Shown here one piece after another: positions 36,924 through 46,647 of a stretch of 64,000 nucleotides of DNA. Numbering within the stretch: position 1 is the first letter of the stretch; the number at the start of each line of letters is the position of its first letter. Below the pieces are notes generated by a model that saw nothing but the letters and a program-made list of their open reading frames with translations, did no database searches and had not been told where the DNA came from. Origin of the DNA: CALGLS01 sp965222105 (GTDB lineage: Bacteria; Bacteroidota; Bacteroidia; Chitinophagales; Saprospiraceae); the NCBI GenBank assembly GCA_965222105.1, contig CBDCTQ010000054.1:76421-140420 (forward strand), written 5' to 3'. The translations under genes and the position numbers were made by a program.

Positions 36924-39900
36924 ATGGAAAAAGTCAGCATTTTTATTGCGTATTCACATAGAGATAGTGATTTTTTAGAAGAGCTTAAAATTCAATTAAA
37001 AGTTTTTGAGCGTAATAACGAAATCGAAATTTGGTATGATGGGAATATTCAACCAGGTCAATATTGGGATAGAGAAATCAAACAAAAATTATACAAAGCT
37101 GATTTAGTGCTTCCTCTCATAAGTGCCTATTTTATCGGTTCTGACTATGCTTATGAACAAGAATTGCAAAAAGCATTAAGCCGTCATCGAATTGGAGCAA
37201 CAATCGTAGCGCCAATAATTATACGAGATACTTATTGGGAAAAAACTCCATTAAAAGAAATACAAGTATTACCTAGAGGAGCTAAAGCAATTGAACTTTG
37301 GGAAAATCAGTCTACTGCATTCAAAAGCATTGTCAAAGAAATAGATAACTTAATTAATAAGATTCGCCTCAATAAAAATGGTTTGCGACTATTTGCTGAA
37401 AAAGATTTTGAAGGAGCTATTAAAGAATATGAAAAAGCAATAAAAATAGATGATACTTGTGCAAGGGCTTTTATAAATAAATCCAACGCTTACTTCGAAT
37501 TAGGGCTTTATGAATTAGCTCTAGAAGCACAGGTGCAAGCGGTTAAGTACAATCAAGAATTGTTGTTACAAAATGTACTAAGAAATTTGGTTTTTGATGC
37601 AAAGATAATTATAAATGACCAACAATACAGAAGAACTGGATTCATTATATCTGTAGACGGACAGGCAATTATTTCACTCCATCAAATTCCTCTATCGTCC
37701 TCTGAACAAAACACCCTACGTATGGTTTGGTGGAATGGGAATGAATATAAGAAGATTGAAATTAATAGAATAGATTATCAAAATCGTTTTGCATTCGTTA
37801 CACTGGATTTTCCAGAAGATTTGACTTTCAAGATTTCTTTACTCTCTCTCAAGTATGTTCCAAACGAGGTTAATTTAGCTAATGGAGCCTTAAATGGGAG
37901 GCATGTATACATGAGAGGATTTTCGAAAAATCAAAATAGGACGAATAGTTTAAATCTTGAAGGAAGAATTAAAAGTTCGAAAGGAGTATCTTTAGGAAAT
38001 AATGATTCAGTTTCAATTCTTACAGAGAAGGTTGAAGATTTAGTAGGAGCACCTGTGGTCGATCTCATTTCAAGAGCTATTATTGGCGTTCAAACCCAAG
38101 TCAATATTACTGAAAGAGAAGCTGAGGTTAAGTTGTTTTCAGAAGAGATTTTAGAATATACCACCCAAAATTTGCGAATTCATTTTAATCCTATTATAGT
38201 GGAAGAACTTCAGCCTACAATAATTGATACAATTAAAACTGAATTTTCTTCACAATCAAAACAGACTGAATCGTCTGCATTTGAGAAAAAGCAAATCACT
38301 CCAGATCCTATTTCCTATAACCCATTATTTCCTATTAATAACAAATTAAATTGGGCATTAAGCTCCCCCATTGTAAAAGTATGGATTGATAAAAACCAAG
38401 AAAGCATCCTGATCATTGGACAAGGCTTAAAGGATGTATATTCAATAATAATGAGAGAAGTAATCTCATTACTAATATCAACAGATCTTTCTCCAGAATG
38501 TATTATAGCCAATGGTTGTATTTACTTAGCTCTTGCTCAAGGAAATGAGGATATAATTTCCGAGGAAGACAATTCTCGAAGTTCAGAGGAAAAACCAGAT
38601 GAGAATGAAAAAGATGAACAAAGTCAACTCGGTAAAGATTTAATCTATCGGTTTACACAAAATTCAATGGGAGGGGGGCGCCAAAATCCTCAACCAGGTG
38701 CGCTTAATCCCAAGATCGCTTTTCAACGACTTATTGGTCAATTGAGTAAGATTGAATCCGAGACTGGTTTAATCGAAATTTATGATCAAGATAGCGGAAC
38801 TATTCAGGATTTCAATCTGTTCCTAAGTAGACAAATTAGAAATGTTATCAGGAGAAATAATAAAATTATTATTGAGCCTTGCCTTGAGAACCAACATAGT
38901 TTTGTTCAAATCCAGCCCAATATTTTATTTCAAAAACGTCCGAAGAATGTTTCTATTAGTATACCTAAAGATTTATTAGCTACTGAAGAATTTGTTGCTT
39001 TGATTAACGCTTATTACCAACTAGCAGCAAGTGATTTATATACTGACGTAAAAAGAAGGCTTTCCTTTTGGAAAGATCGACTTGAAAGAGATACACGGGC
39101 TCATCAGTACTATATAAACCTTTCTGAAACTGAAAAATTAAATTTAGAACCTGTTGTCATTACTAGAGGGTTTAATCCTGTTTTGGCTATTGATTACCCA
39201 ATTCACCCAGAAACAAAACCAGCATCAGAATTTTATTTAGCTCTTCCAAAAAGAAAGGAAACGTCAAAAAAATATATAAAAGAACTTTCCTCATTGGAAA
39301 AAGAAATCAATAGAAAAATGCGTGCACCAGATTCAGGAATTCAAAAAGTATTTGAAAGTTTCATGTTTGATTGTGCACTCAGAAATGTCCCTCCCTCATC
39401 GGACGAAAAGGTAGTAACTTTATTTGAAGATTGGCGAAATCTTGTATATCCTGGTCTTTTTGAAGCTTGGAGTGATTATTTGAGGCAAAATAATATTGCA
39501 ACGGAACACTTATTTGGCTTCAATACTTTTTTCTCAATCAATTATGGAGAGTTTGATGAAGAAGTAAATTTATCTGTTTTTGGCATCTATGATTCAAACT
39601 ATTCTACGATCGAATTGAACAGAGTAAATGGTATTGCAAGAATATTTGATCCTACTTATTTTGCAAAAACTGAACCCTCGAATTTTCAAGATCACGAACT
39701 TTACAAATCTCTTTCCAAGCTAGTTAGTTCTCTTGATGTAAAAAGTTATAAGCAAAATTATGAGAGAAGTCGTGATAACTTAGAAAGAAAAGTAATGATG
39801 AACTTGGCATTTGAAAGAGTTTATAGATGTTATAAAATGGGGGCATTTCATACTATGAGAACAATTGTTGCTCCATTCGATCAAATGGAGCAAAATCACG

Positions 39901-40394
39901 AAATTGGTTCCTTATATCTTGCTCAAGGATTTGTGAAATACTTTGATGATCCTACGAAATATGACCAAAGTTTTGATGATTTAGTTAAAGACATCCTAGA
40001 AGATGAAGTACAGGAAAGAGGGGTTACGGGTGTTAGGAGATTCATTCAAATGGCAGTTAGATTTGATAGACCATTTGTTGACAAATATGATAAAGGGGAG
40101 CTATTATCATGGAATCCAAATAAATTGGAATATCCTGAAAAAAATATTTATGCCCTTCTTCAGTTACTAGAAGGTATTCAACTAATGGTTGAGTTCACAA
40201 AAGCCAATTCAAATATTCAATTCAAAGATGAAACTCAAAATACCCTTTTTTTAAAACTGGCTTATTCATTTGAGAAAGCATTTTTATCGATTTACAATGA
40301 TTTCCCAATCACACCTCTATTTAATGATATATGGAGAACTGTATCAAAAGCTCCTACGAATCATGATTACTTTGGTAAAATTAAAAAAAGATGA
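36924..40394 (+). CDS. TIR-TPR-pseudoprotease multidomain protein, candidate defence effector
   Basis: 1156 residues, no signal peptide or membrane helix. Residues 3-140 are a TIR domain (VSIFIAYSHRDSDFLEEL; EIWYDGNIQPGQYWDREI; SAYFIGSDYAYEQELQKAL). The expected NADase glutamate is E80. About 155-215 are two TPR units (FEGAIKEYEKAIKIDDTCAR). About 220-395 follow a trypsin-2 pattern (TGFIISVDGQAIISLHQI; RIDYQNRFAFVTLD; DLVGAPVVDLISRAIIGVQ), but only the His (H253) remains: the Asp position is R288 and the Ser position V374. After an acidic linker (near 540-575) the remaining 580 residues match nothing I know. The next gene overlaps by 4 bp. Strongly AT-rich and flanked by mobile-element debris. 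An abortive-infection role through NAD depletion is inference from the TIR domain. Confidence 0.8.
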   Translation: MEKVSIFIAYSHRDSDFLEELKIQLKVFERNNEIEIWYDGNIQPGQYWDREIKQKLYKADLVLPLISAYFIGSDYAYEQELQKALSRHRIGATIVAPIIIRDTYWEKTPLKEIQVLPRGAKAIELWENQSTAFKSIVKEIDNLINKIRLNKNGLRLFAEKDFEGAIKEYEKAIKIDDTCARAFINKSNAYFELGLYELALEAQVQAVKYNQELLLQNVLRNLVFDAKIIINDQQYRRTGFIISVDGQAIISLHQIPLSSSEQNTLRMVWWNGNEYKKIEINRIDYQNRFAFVTLDFPEDLTFKISLLSLKYVPNEVNLANGALNGRHVYMRGFSKNQNRTNSLNLEGRIKSSKGVSLGNNDSVSILTEKVEDLVGAPVVDLISRAIIGVQTQVNITEREAEVKLFSEEILEYTTQNLRIHFNPIIVEELQPTIIDTIKTEFSSQSKQTESSAFEKKQITPDPISYNPLFPINNKLNWALSSPIVKVWIDKNQESILIIGQGLKDVYSIIMREVISLLISTDLSPECIIANGCIYLALAQGNEDIISEEDNSRSSEEKPDENEKDEQSQLGKDLIYRFTQNSMGGGRQNPQPGALNPKIAFQRLIGQLSKIESETGLIEIYDQDSGTIQDFNLFLSRQIRNVIRRNNKIIIEPCLENQHSFVQIQPNILFQKRPKNVSISIPKDLLATEEFVALINAYYQLAASDLYTDVKRRLSFWKDRLERDTRAHQYYINLSETEKLNLEPVVITRGFNPVLAIDYPIHPETKPASEFYLALPKRKETSKKYIKELSSLEKEINRKMRAPDSGIQKVFESFMFDCALRNVPPSSDEKVVTLFEDWRNLVYPGLFEAWSDYLRQNNIATEHLFGFNTFFSINYGEFDEEVNLSVFGIYDSNYSTIELNRVNGIARIFDPTYFAKTEPSNFQDHELYKSLSKLVSSLDVKSYKQNYERSRDNLERKVMMNLAFERVYRCYKMGAFHTMRTIVAPFDQMEQNHEIGSLYLAQGFVKYFDDPTKYDQSFDDLVKDILEDEVQERGVTGVRRFIQMAVRFDRPFVDKYDKGELLSWNPNKLEYPEKNIYALLQLLEGIQLMVEFTKANSNIQFKDETQNTLFLKLAYSFEKAFLSIYNDFPITPLFNDIWRTVSKAPTNHDYFGKIKKR

Positions 40395-41554
40395 AATACG
40401 AACCTTTTATTATTCAAGTTATACGATACAACCTTGCTCTTAGAAAAGAAATAATTAAAGAGATTCGTAAGGGGCTCGTTGAAGAGCCAGAGTATCTGTT
40501 AGATTTAATTAGGACAATAGAGGGACTAGAAGAAATTTCTATTCCATTGAGAGTTAAAAACAACAAAGAACTAGTATTTGAGCAGCTTTTCAACATCCTA
40601 TGGGAAATTACTTTTGGGAAAAAACCAGAAGAAAACATAATCGATAGACCCCTTACAAAGGATGATTTTAAGATTTTTTTTGATGGAAAATTTAGTAAAA
40701 TTTTAAACGATTTCTTCTTATTAGATGATACTCAAGATGAATACTTAGTTTTAGCTACTTTCTTTGATACAGAAGAAATAAGAGAGATATTAATCGAACA
40801 TGATTTGATAAATGAAGATGATGAACTCAAGATTATAAGTCTTCTCGGAAAGTTACTTGATAATAGAGACACGCTAATAAATAAAAGACAAGACATATGG
40901 GCGTTTCTTAGTAATTTAATCAATCCTGAAGTAGAAGAGGAGTTGAGTAAGAAAGAAATACTTGATTGTGAGCCTCATGAAGTATTAAAAAAACTAGCAT
41001 TATTAGCTGTTGATTCTGAACCAACTACAATAGACTTGCAAACAAAGTCTGATTCCAGTCAAGGTATAGATGCAATAGCTATAACTTTTTTAAAGAGTGA
41101 AATAAATGGTATCATTCAGGCTTACCACTATCATTTAAATGAATCGTTAAAGGAATTGGGAGAACGTCAAGAAGATACTTTAGCAACAATTATTTTTTCA
41201 TCTTATCAATACTATATTAATAGAGCCTACCATGATGCCATTGAAAAATTAGTCCTTTCAAATAAAGATAAATTAGAAAATATCTTAGATGAGTACCTTA
41301 CTAGCGAACAATTTTTAGATTATGAGATAGAAAAGATAGCAATCCAATTATCTCAGTTTTTTATTTTAAGTGGTTTGGAAGTCCCTGACCCATTTTCATT
41401 CAAAGCTCTTTTTAATCAAAAACTAAATATTCCAAAATATGAAAATGTGTTTACCATCCTATTAACTCCCAAGCAAGTATCCGAAGATAGTAAACGTAAA
41501 TATGAAGAGGAATATGGAGAAGATGGTTTTGAATATATAAGCTTTTGCAATTGA
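40391..41554 (+). CDS. Unknown partner protein of the TIR operon
   Basis: 387 residues, acidic, all-helical in appearance, soluble, no signal peptide and no recognised domain. It starts inside the stop of the TIR gene (ATGA overlap), so the two are translationally coupled and probably act together. Features include EEPEYLLDLIRTIEGLEEI near 31-49, a central acidic stretch (HDLINEDDELKIISLLGKLL) and a conserved-looking end (KRKYEEEYGEDGFEYISFCN). The C-terminal segment could be a binding tail. No function can be assigned from sequence. Confidence 0.75.
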   Translation: MKYEPFIIQVIRYNLALRKEIIKEIRKGLVEEPEYLLDLIRTIEGLEEISIPLRVKNNKELVFEQLFNILWEITFGKKPEENIIDRPLTKDDFKIFFDGKFSKILNDFFLLDDTQDEYLVLATFFDTEEIREILIEHDLINEDDELKIISLLGKLLDNRDTLINKRQDIWAFLSNLINPEVEEELSKKEILDCEPHEVLKKLALLAVDSEPTTIDLQTKSDSSQGIDAIAITFLKSEINGIIQAYHYHLNESLKELGERQEDTLATIIFSSYQYYINRAYHDAIEKLVLSNKDKLENILDEYLTSEQFLDYEIEKIAIQLSQFFILSGLEVPDPFSFKALFNQKLNIPKYENVFTILLTPKQVSEDSKRKYEEEYGEDGFEYISFCN

Positions 41555-41607
41555 AAGTAACAAAAAGTTAATTAGTAAGAAAGCCAGCCGCTAATAAAGC
41601 GTATATG

Positions 41608-42761
41608 GTGCGACGTGAAAAGTCGCTTTTAAATACTGTTAAACCATTGAATAACAACACGCTTACATGAGTTATTCAAAGATGGATTTAACCTGATGTG
41701 CCCACCAGAGAGCTTGTCCCGGCGAATGTCGGGGTCGGCAGGTTGGAGCGGCGGAAAAGACTAACCTTGTTTCCTGTTGTATGGGGAGCATAACCGCCGT
41801 AGTCAAAAACGACAAGGGATGAGCGAACGTTCCCGAAGGGTGAAGGTCTGGGAGACCTTCAAGTGAGTGAACCGGAACGGACGGGATGCTTTGTCAAGTT
41901 CGTTTACTCATGACACGTAGCTGCTTTCCGGCATTCGTCGGAATGAAAATTCCCTCGGGGTAAAGGTGGACGCTAACCCATTCGGTATTAAAAGCGAAAC
42001 ACGGTAAGCCTGTATCGTTCTCCTTTTTTAAGGAGTAGGAAGGAAGTAATTCCCTACGATGGCGGTGCAGGTAAGGCCTGCCTGACGGATTTCCTGCCGT
42101 AGGCATGGCAGTCAGGGATGCTGGAAAAAGCGAACCTGTCTAGCGGCATAGCCAGATAGATGCCCTGTTGTAATGACAGGGATACCCGCCTGTCGGCCAA
42201 TGTCGTTAAGTTAGGTTTATTTTTATATATAACTAACTGAAAAAATTATGTTCGCGAGATATCTCTGAGATTGTGCGTTTAATTATTGTGGCCTCAGGCT
42301 ACATTTTTCAACGAGTTATACATATAAAAAATGCAATCTTAATGACATTGGCCTGTCGGCCGGCAGGGGAGTTGAGATTGATCATTGGGGTAAAACAAAA
42401 TCAATCAACATTACTCCCGGCGAAAGTCGAGCAAACTTCCGGCAGGTGCTCAATTACGAGAACGGTGTACGAACGACTTTATCTGGGTCAGAGCAGTGGA
42501 AGCCAGGAGTTATTTCAACCCATGAATAGCTGACTGGCTGTGCCAACAGAATCATTAGTTCAACCGGAGCAAAGGTAAGGTTAATACTTTTAAACCGGGC
42601 TAATGGTAGTCATTTTGACATCTATTATCGTAAAATCGAGTAGCTTACAATGCTCGGTCCGGTGATCATAATCGTTATGGGTACTTGAGCAGATTACTGG
42701 GAAACTAGTATGGTCTGTTCTGAGGGGGGAAAGGAGGGGCAACCCTCCCGACCTACCCGAC
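41608..42761 (+). mobile_element. Group II intron, ORF-less, domain I partly deleted
   Basis: The 5' end GTGCGAC plus the following hairpin (GACGTGAAAAGTC) matches the conserved start of bacterial group II introns. Domain I text (GGGATGAGCGAACGTTCCCG, GTGAACCGGAACGGACGGG) follows. The 3' end has a domain V at 42687-42720 and a domain VI hairpin (GGAGGGGCAACCCTCC) with CTACCCGAC at the end. No reverse-transcriptase ORF is present in its 1.15 kb. Compared with the copy at 53259 it lacks 211 bp of domain I, with a junction at a repeated palindrome. Several other GC-rich palindromes lie inside (42083-42115, 42350-42370, 42410-42440). Exact 3' end is approximate. Confidence 0.8.
42687..42720 (+). 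ncRNA. Group II intron domain V
   Basis: 34 nt that fold into the classic domain V. The lower stem GAGCAGA pairs with TCTGTTC, the upper stem TACTGG closes a GAAA tetraloop with CTAGTA, and a two-base bulge lies on the 3' side. The catalytic AGC triad is in GAGC. Covering all these features in exactly 34 nt makes the call firm. Confidence 0.88.
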
Positions 42762-42945
42762 TCCATAGCCAGCAAAAGCTGGCTACAGGTGTATATGCGT
42801 GACCGTTACCAAAGAATTAGAAAAGACTAGACAATAAATTTTATAATGTGCTGATATTCAATAATTAATGTAATTTTTTAAAAACAAAACGAACAAGTGA
42901 TGAATAAAAATAGTATCTTGCTAATAAATTCATAAAATTAGAATC

Positions 42946-43152
42946 ATGACTGTTTTTAGAAAAGGCAATGAGTTGATAATAAGGATACCTAAGAATGTAG
43001 ATTTGGCAATATTACAGAGACTGATAGATTTCATTAATTACAATGAATTAACAGAGTCAAGTCAAGCAAATCAAGAAGACATTGACAATCTATCTTCCGA
43101 AATAAATAAAAGTTGGTGGAAAAAAAACAAAGGTAGATTTTTAGATGAATAA
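42946..43152 (+). CDS. Antitoxin of a PIN toxin-antitoxin pair
   Basis: 68 residues. The short strand-rich N-terminus (TVFRKGNELIIRIPKNVD) is followed by a helix and the tail INKSWWKKNKGRFLDE, which looks like the toxin-wrapping end of small antitoxins found before PIN toxins in Bacteroidota. It overlaps the start of the PIN gene by 8 bp, the usual TA arrangement. It is intact although its toxin is broken. Confidence 0.75.
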   Translation: MTVFRKGNELIIRIPKNVDLAILQRLIDFINYNELTESSQANQEDIDNLSSEINKSWWKKNKGRFLDE

Positions 43153-43494
43153 AGTTGTAGTAGATACGAACATAGTATTTAGTGGCATATTGAATACAAA
43201 TAGCAGGATAGGAGATTTACTATTGAACTCTAACAATGTATTTGAATTTTATTCAGTGTCCTATTTAAAAGAAGAGCTGGAAAACCATAAAGAGAAAATA
43301 ATTAAATTATCAGGACTATCTGAAAACAGAATTGCTCAAGTCAAAGAATTAATCTTTCCGAAAATAAAATTCATTTCTGAAGAAATTATTCCTTTTGAAT
43401 ATTGGAAGAGAGCAGCAGAATATGTGCGAGATGTTGATATGGATGATATTGCATTTGTGTCATTAAATCTGTACATGGAAGATAGTCTAATTTG

Positions 43495-45349
43495 TATCTG
43501 GCCGGAATCTCGCAACTAATTGATAGTCAGTCAAATAAAGTGCTAAAAATGCTATGAAAATTGAATTATATTTTCTAAATTTATGCGTAATAATTTGGCA
43601 GTCAGATACATATGAATTTTAGTAAATTATTTTTTCGAGAGATTTCAACTAATAAAGATGAGAAAACGATTTGAACAGCAATTAGAAGTGAATTCACTGA
43701 GCATAGCAGATGTGGTGCTCAATTCCAGGAGCCGACATGAACTTCCTCAGTTGTTGGCCGGGTTGCAGTACATATTCGTAACACCGGAATTGAATGAAGG
43801 TGTATTTAAAGTGTTAGAAGATGAGATATTAAAAGGCAAAAAAGCGACGGGCCGGGAAGGAATGCCGCTGTGGGAGATATTAGTGTTAGGAAGCGTGCGT
43901 CACACGTTGAATTGTGATTACGATGAACTATTGGATTTGGCGAATCATCATCAGGCGGTTCGTGGCATAATGGGCGTACACAAGGAAACATCCGATTGGT
44001 TAGAAAAAAAAGTATTCGCACTTCAAACGGTTAAAGACAATGTTAGGTTATTGAATGAAGAAGCGTTGAAAAAGATTAATGAGCTGGTAGTAAAACATGG
44101 ACATAAGTTGTTAAAAAAAAGCGAAGAAGAAGGCGACCAGGGAGAGGAAATATCTTTGGAATTGAAGACGGATAGTTATGTTGTAGAGACAACGATTCAT
44201 TTTCCGACAGATTTAAGACTGTTGTGGGATAGTCTTTATAAATGCCTGGATGTAATATTATTGTTGAGTAAGTTGGTTCCATTGATGGGTTGGGGAAAAA
44301 TAAAGGTGTGGCATAAAAAAGCTAAGAAGTCGTATAGAAAGGCCTCGATCATACACCAAAAAAAGGGTCGTGACTATAAAGTACGATTGTCAGATTCGAC
44401 CCGAGCGTATTTGCGGATAGCAAGAGAGATAAGTGTGCGCATTGTTAGGACGCTTGGTGACTTAGAAGAGCATGGAGGTGGAATAAAGGTGGAATTGTTG
44501 AAAATGAGCTTAAAAATGTACCATGACTACTTGTTGAAGTTTATAGATCAGGTAGAGCGCCGAATACTGAAGGGTGAGCAAATTCCTCATTCGGAGAAAA
44601 TATTTTCGATATTCGAGCCACATACAGAGTGGATAAGCAAGGGCAAGGCGGGACGCCCTGTAGAGTTGGGACATCGAGTGTTACTGACAACGGATCAATA
44701 TGGTTTTGCGGCAGATCATGAGGTGATGGTAAACAAAACGGATAAAGAGGTTCCCATAGAATTGGGTGAGAGGTTGGCAAAGCGATATGCGAAAGGATAC
44801 AAGCTGTCAAGTATAAGTTTTGATCGCGGATTTTTTTCCGGGCCAGCGAAGAAGGCCTTGTCAAAAATATTTGATCAAGTGATAATGCCAAAGGCAGGGA
44901 AAAAATCAGCACTAGAACAGAAGGAGGAAACACAACCCGAATTTCAGTATAAAAAAAGAAAACACAGTACCATAGAGGCGAACATAAATGAATTGGAACA
45001 TTGTGGAGCAGACAGGGTACCTGATAAGGGCCTTAAAGGTTTCAAACGATATGTGGCCATGAGCGTGTTGGGCTACAACATAAAGAGGCTGGGCAAAGTA
45101 GTGAAGTCGGAGAACTTGCTACCCACCATTGTGCCGTTGAACGGCAAGGCAGCAGCCTGATATGGGTTAATATTGTGACAAAGCAGTGGAGTGGTCTGCC
45201 CTGTAGTCCCGTAAATGTGTTGTTATGGGCTTAATCAGCCCCTATTTCCATCAAAGAACAAATTTGGACGTATAATTTTAGGAATCGTCCGGCTGAGTGC
45301 AGAGCGGATATTGGCAAAAAGTGAAAAATGGGGCGTTTTCGGTCAGATA
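43495..45349 (+). mobile_element. ISNCY-family insertion sequence
   Basis: 1855 bp with imperfect inverted ends (TATCTGGCCGGAA and TATCTGACCGAAA) and a perfect 8-bp target duplication CTAATTTG at 43487-43494 and 45350-45357. It interrupts the PIN toxin gene. Confidence 0.92.
43658..45160 (+). CDS. ISNCY-family transposase
   Basis: 500 residues with the family pattern: LQYIFVTPELNEGVFKVLED, GREGMPLWEILVLGSVRHTL, DYDELLDLANHH, the DDE-region segments TTIHFPTDLRLLWDSLYK and SISFDRGFFSGPAKKAL, and the C-terminal KRKHSTIEANINELEHCG with the last acidic residue. Full length, likely active. Confidence 0.88.
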   Translation: MRKRFEQQLEVNSLSIADVVLNSRSRHELPQLLAGLQYIFVTPELNEGVFKVLEDEILKGKKATGREGMPLWEILVLGSVRHTLNCDYDELLDLANHHQAVRGIMGVHKETSDWLEKKVFALQTVKDNVRLLNEEALKKINELVVKHGHKLLKKSEEEGDQGEEISLELKTDSYVVETTIHFPTDLRLLWDSLYKCLDVILLLSKLVPLMGWGKIKVWHKKAKKSYRKASIIHQKKGRDYKVRLSDSTRAYLRIAREISVRIVRTLGDLEEHGGGIKVELLKMSLKMYHDYLLKFIDQVERRILKGEQIPHSEKIFSIFEPHTEWISKGKAGRPVELGHRVLLTTDQYGFAADHEVMVNKTDKEVPIELGERLAKRYAKGYKLSSISFDRGFFSGPAKKALSKIFDQVIMPKAGKKSALEQKEETQPEFQYKKRKHSTIEANINELEHCGADRVPDKGLKGFKRYVAMSVLGYNIKRLGKVVKSENLLPTIVPLNGKAAA

Positions 45350-45502
45350 CTAATTTGGACAGGAGATAAGAAACTATTTGAGGGATTGAAAGCAAAAGGT
45401 TATAATGAAGTAATTGATACGGATGGGCTTTCAGAACTTAGAGACGAATTAGAGAAAAATAGAAAATAAAAACTGTTGGTAACATTAAAGGCTGATAATC
45501 AC

Positions 45503-46134
45503 GTCGAAGACTGATTTTCGGCCGTTGTCCATCCCGATAGCGATCGGGATCGATAAATTGAGCGAAGCAGGGCCAAAAGCGAGCCACCGCACCCTTATGG
45601 AGTTTGAAGTACGTGCTAATTCTCAAAAGAAAATTGAAAAGAGTAAAAAACCAAGCTACAAGAAAAGGACATTTGAGCAGCGACCTTATCCTTTTTTTCG
45701 GTGTTATGCGATATTAAAAAACTGCGTTATCGCGTCATTTCGGGTGCTAATAGTACGGTTATAACAATACAATCCCAGGCCGTTTACCGACAGCAGATTA
45801 TTTTATCTTTATTTTCTCTCACCGGGCGTCAAATAAGCAGGTGGACTCTTATTCGCCAGCCAAACATCTATCGTATGTAGCTGTCCTTTTTCGCAGCAAG
45901 GGCAAGTTCTGTTTGGTAATCCGAACAGGCGAAGTTTGGCAAAGGCCTTCCGTTCAGCTTTGGAAAGGGGGCGGTGCCGCTTGTCGCGCAACGACTTTTT
46001 CGCCAGGGTCAGACTTTTCGTTTTTATCGAATTGGATAAAAAACCATAGTGACGGATTTTACGAAAACGCTTGGGGAGGATGTGCAAACAAAAACGCCGC
46101 AAAAAATCCTGGCCTTGTAAGGTTATTGTTTTAT
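45503..46134. mobile_element. Truncated IS91-type element end (second copy)
   Basis: 632 bp nearly identical to 47540-48165. It includes the element end starting GTCGAAGAC and a minus-strand frame (stop at 45809) that encodes the last 107 residues of the IS91 transposase (LQGQDFLRRFCLHIL...WLANKSPPAYLTPGERK). The match stops abruptly at 46134. At 45532-45552 a short palindrome (ATCCCGATAGCGATCGGGAT) replaces a few bases present in the other copy. Confidence 0.88.
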
Positions 46135-46647
46135 TCGCCATCCCTCATCCTTACCGACCTTGACTGGAAATTTAGAAACATCAAACACCTACGACTTCCC
46201 CGGCGGAATGTGGTGCGTCCGCCGCCGCAATTGTCGTTGTTTTCAAGCCTCCTTTCCCCTCCATCGGTTGTGTAACGAATGGTTGCCCTGATACTGTAAT
46301 GCCTGTTCATAACAAAACTGTTACAGAACCAGTCAATTTCCGGCAACTATTTTGGAGATATGACAAAAAATCATTACCTTTCCTGCTCAAACGTGCTTGG
46401 CGCGGGTTCGACATGGGAAGGACAACTGAATTTAACTGAAGATGGTTTGCTTTTCCTGCCTGATCCCGTAAAAGGAAAATACCTTTAGGGGAAAAATCTT
46501 TGGATCGTTAGTAAAATCGCCTGCTGAGGGCATGGTTGTTCAACTGAAATGTATATGTCACCTGTGACAGGGTATGCTTTGGTTTGAGTGCTTCGTGGGT
46601 GACATATACTTTCCTTAGTGTTGTGTGTGATTAAAAAAAAACTGAAG
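46135..46647. other. Gap with a perfect 12-bp inverted repeat
   Basis: GTATATGTCACC at 46551-46562 and GGTGACATATAC at 46598-46609 form a perfect inverted repeat with a 35-base spacer, 38 bp upstream of the T9SS gene start. It could be an operator or a transcript hairpin. The rest, 46135-46550, shows no gene I can recognise, only short frames of unclear origin. Confidence 0.6.

Larger units (their letters stand above)
43145..45469 (+). pseudogene. PIN-domain toxin, split by an ISNCY element
   Basis: The first 350 bp (43145-43494) encode a PIN start with KVVVDTNIVFSG (Asp7), SYLKEELENHKEK and VRDVDMDDIAFVSLNLYMED. The last 112 bp (45358-45469) encode IWTGDKKLFEGLKAKGYNEV and the C-terminus. 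Joining them over the 8-bp duplicated target CTAATTTG gives an uninterrupted 153-residue PIN protein. The split product lacks the last acidic residue (GDKKL) and should be inactive. Confidence 0.92.

Noticed and set aside
41894..42106. Minus-strand 70-codon frame in the intron
   Set aside because: It is antisense to structured intron domain I and occurs in the second intron copy for that reason alone.
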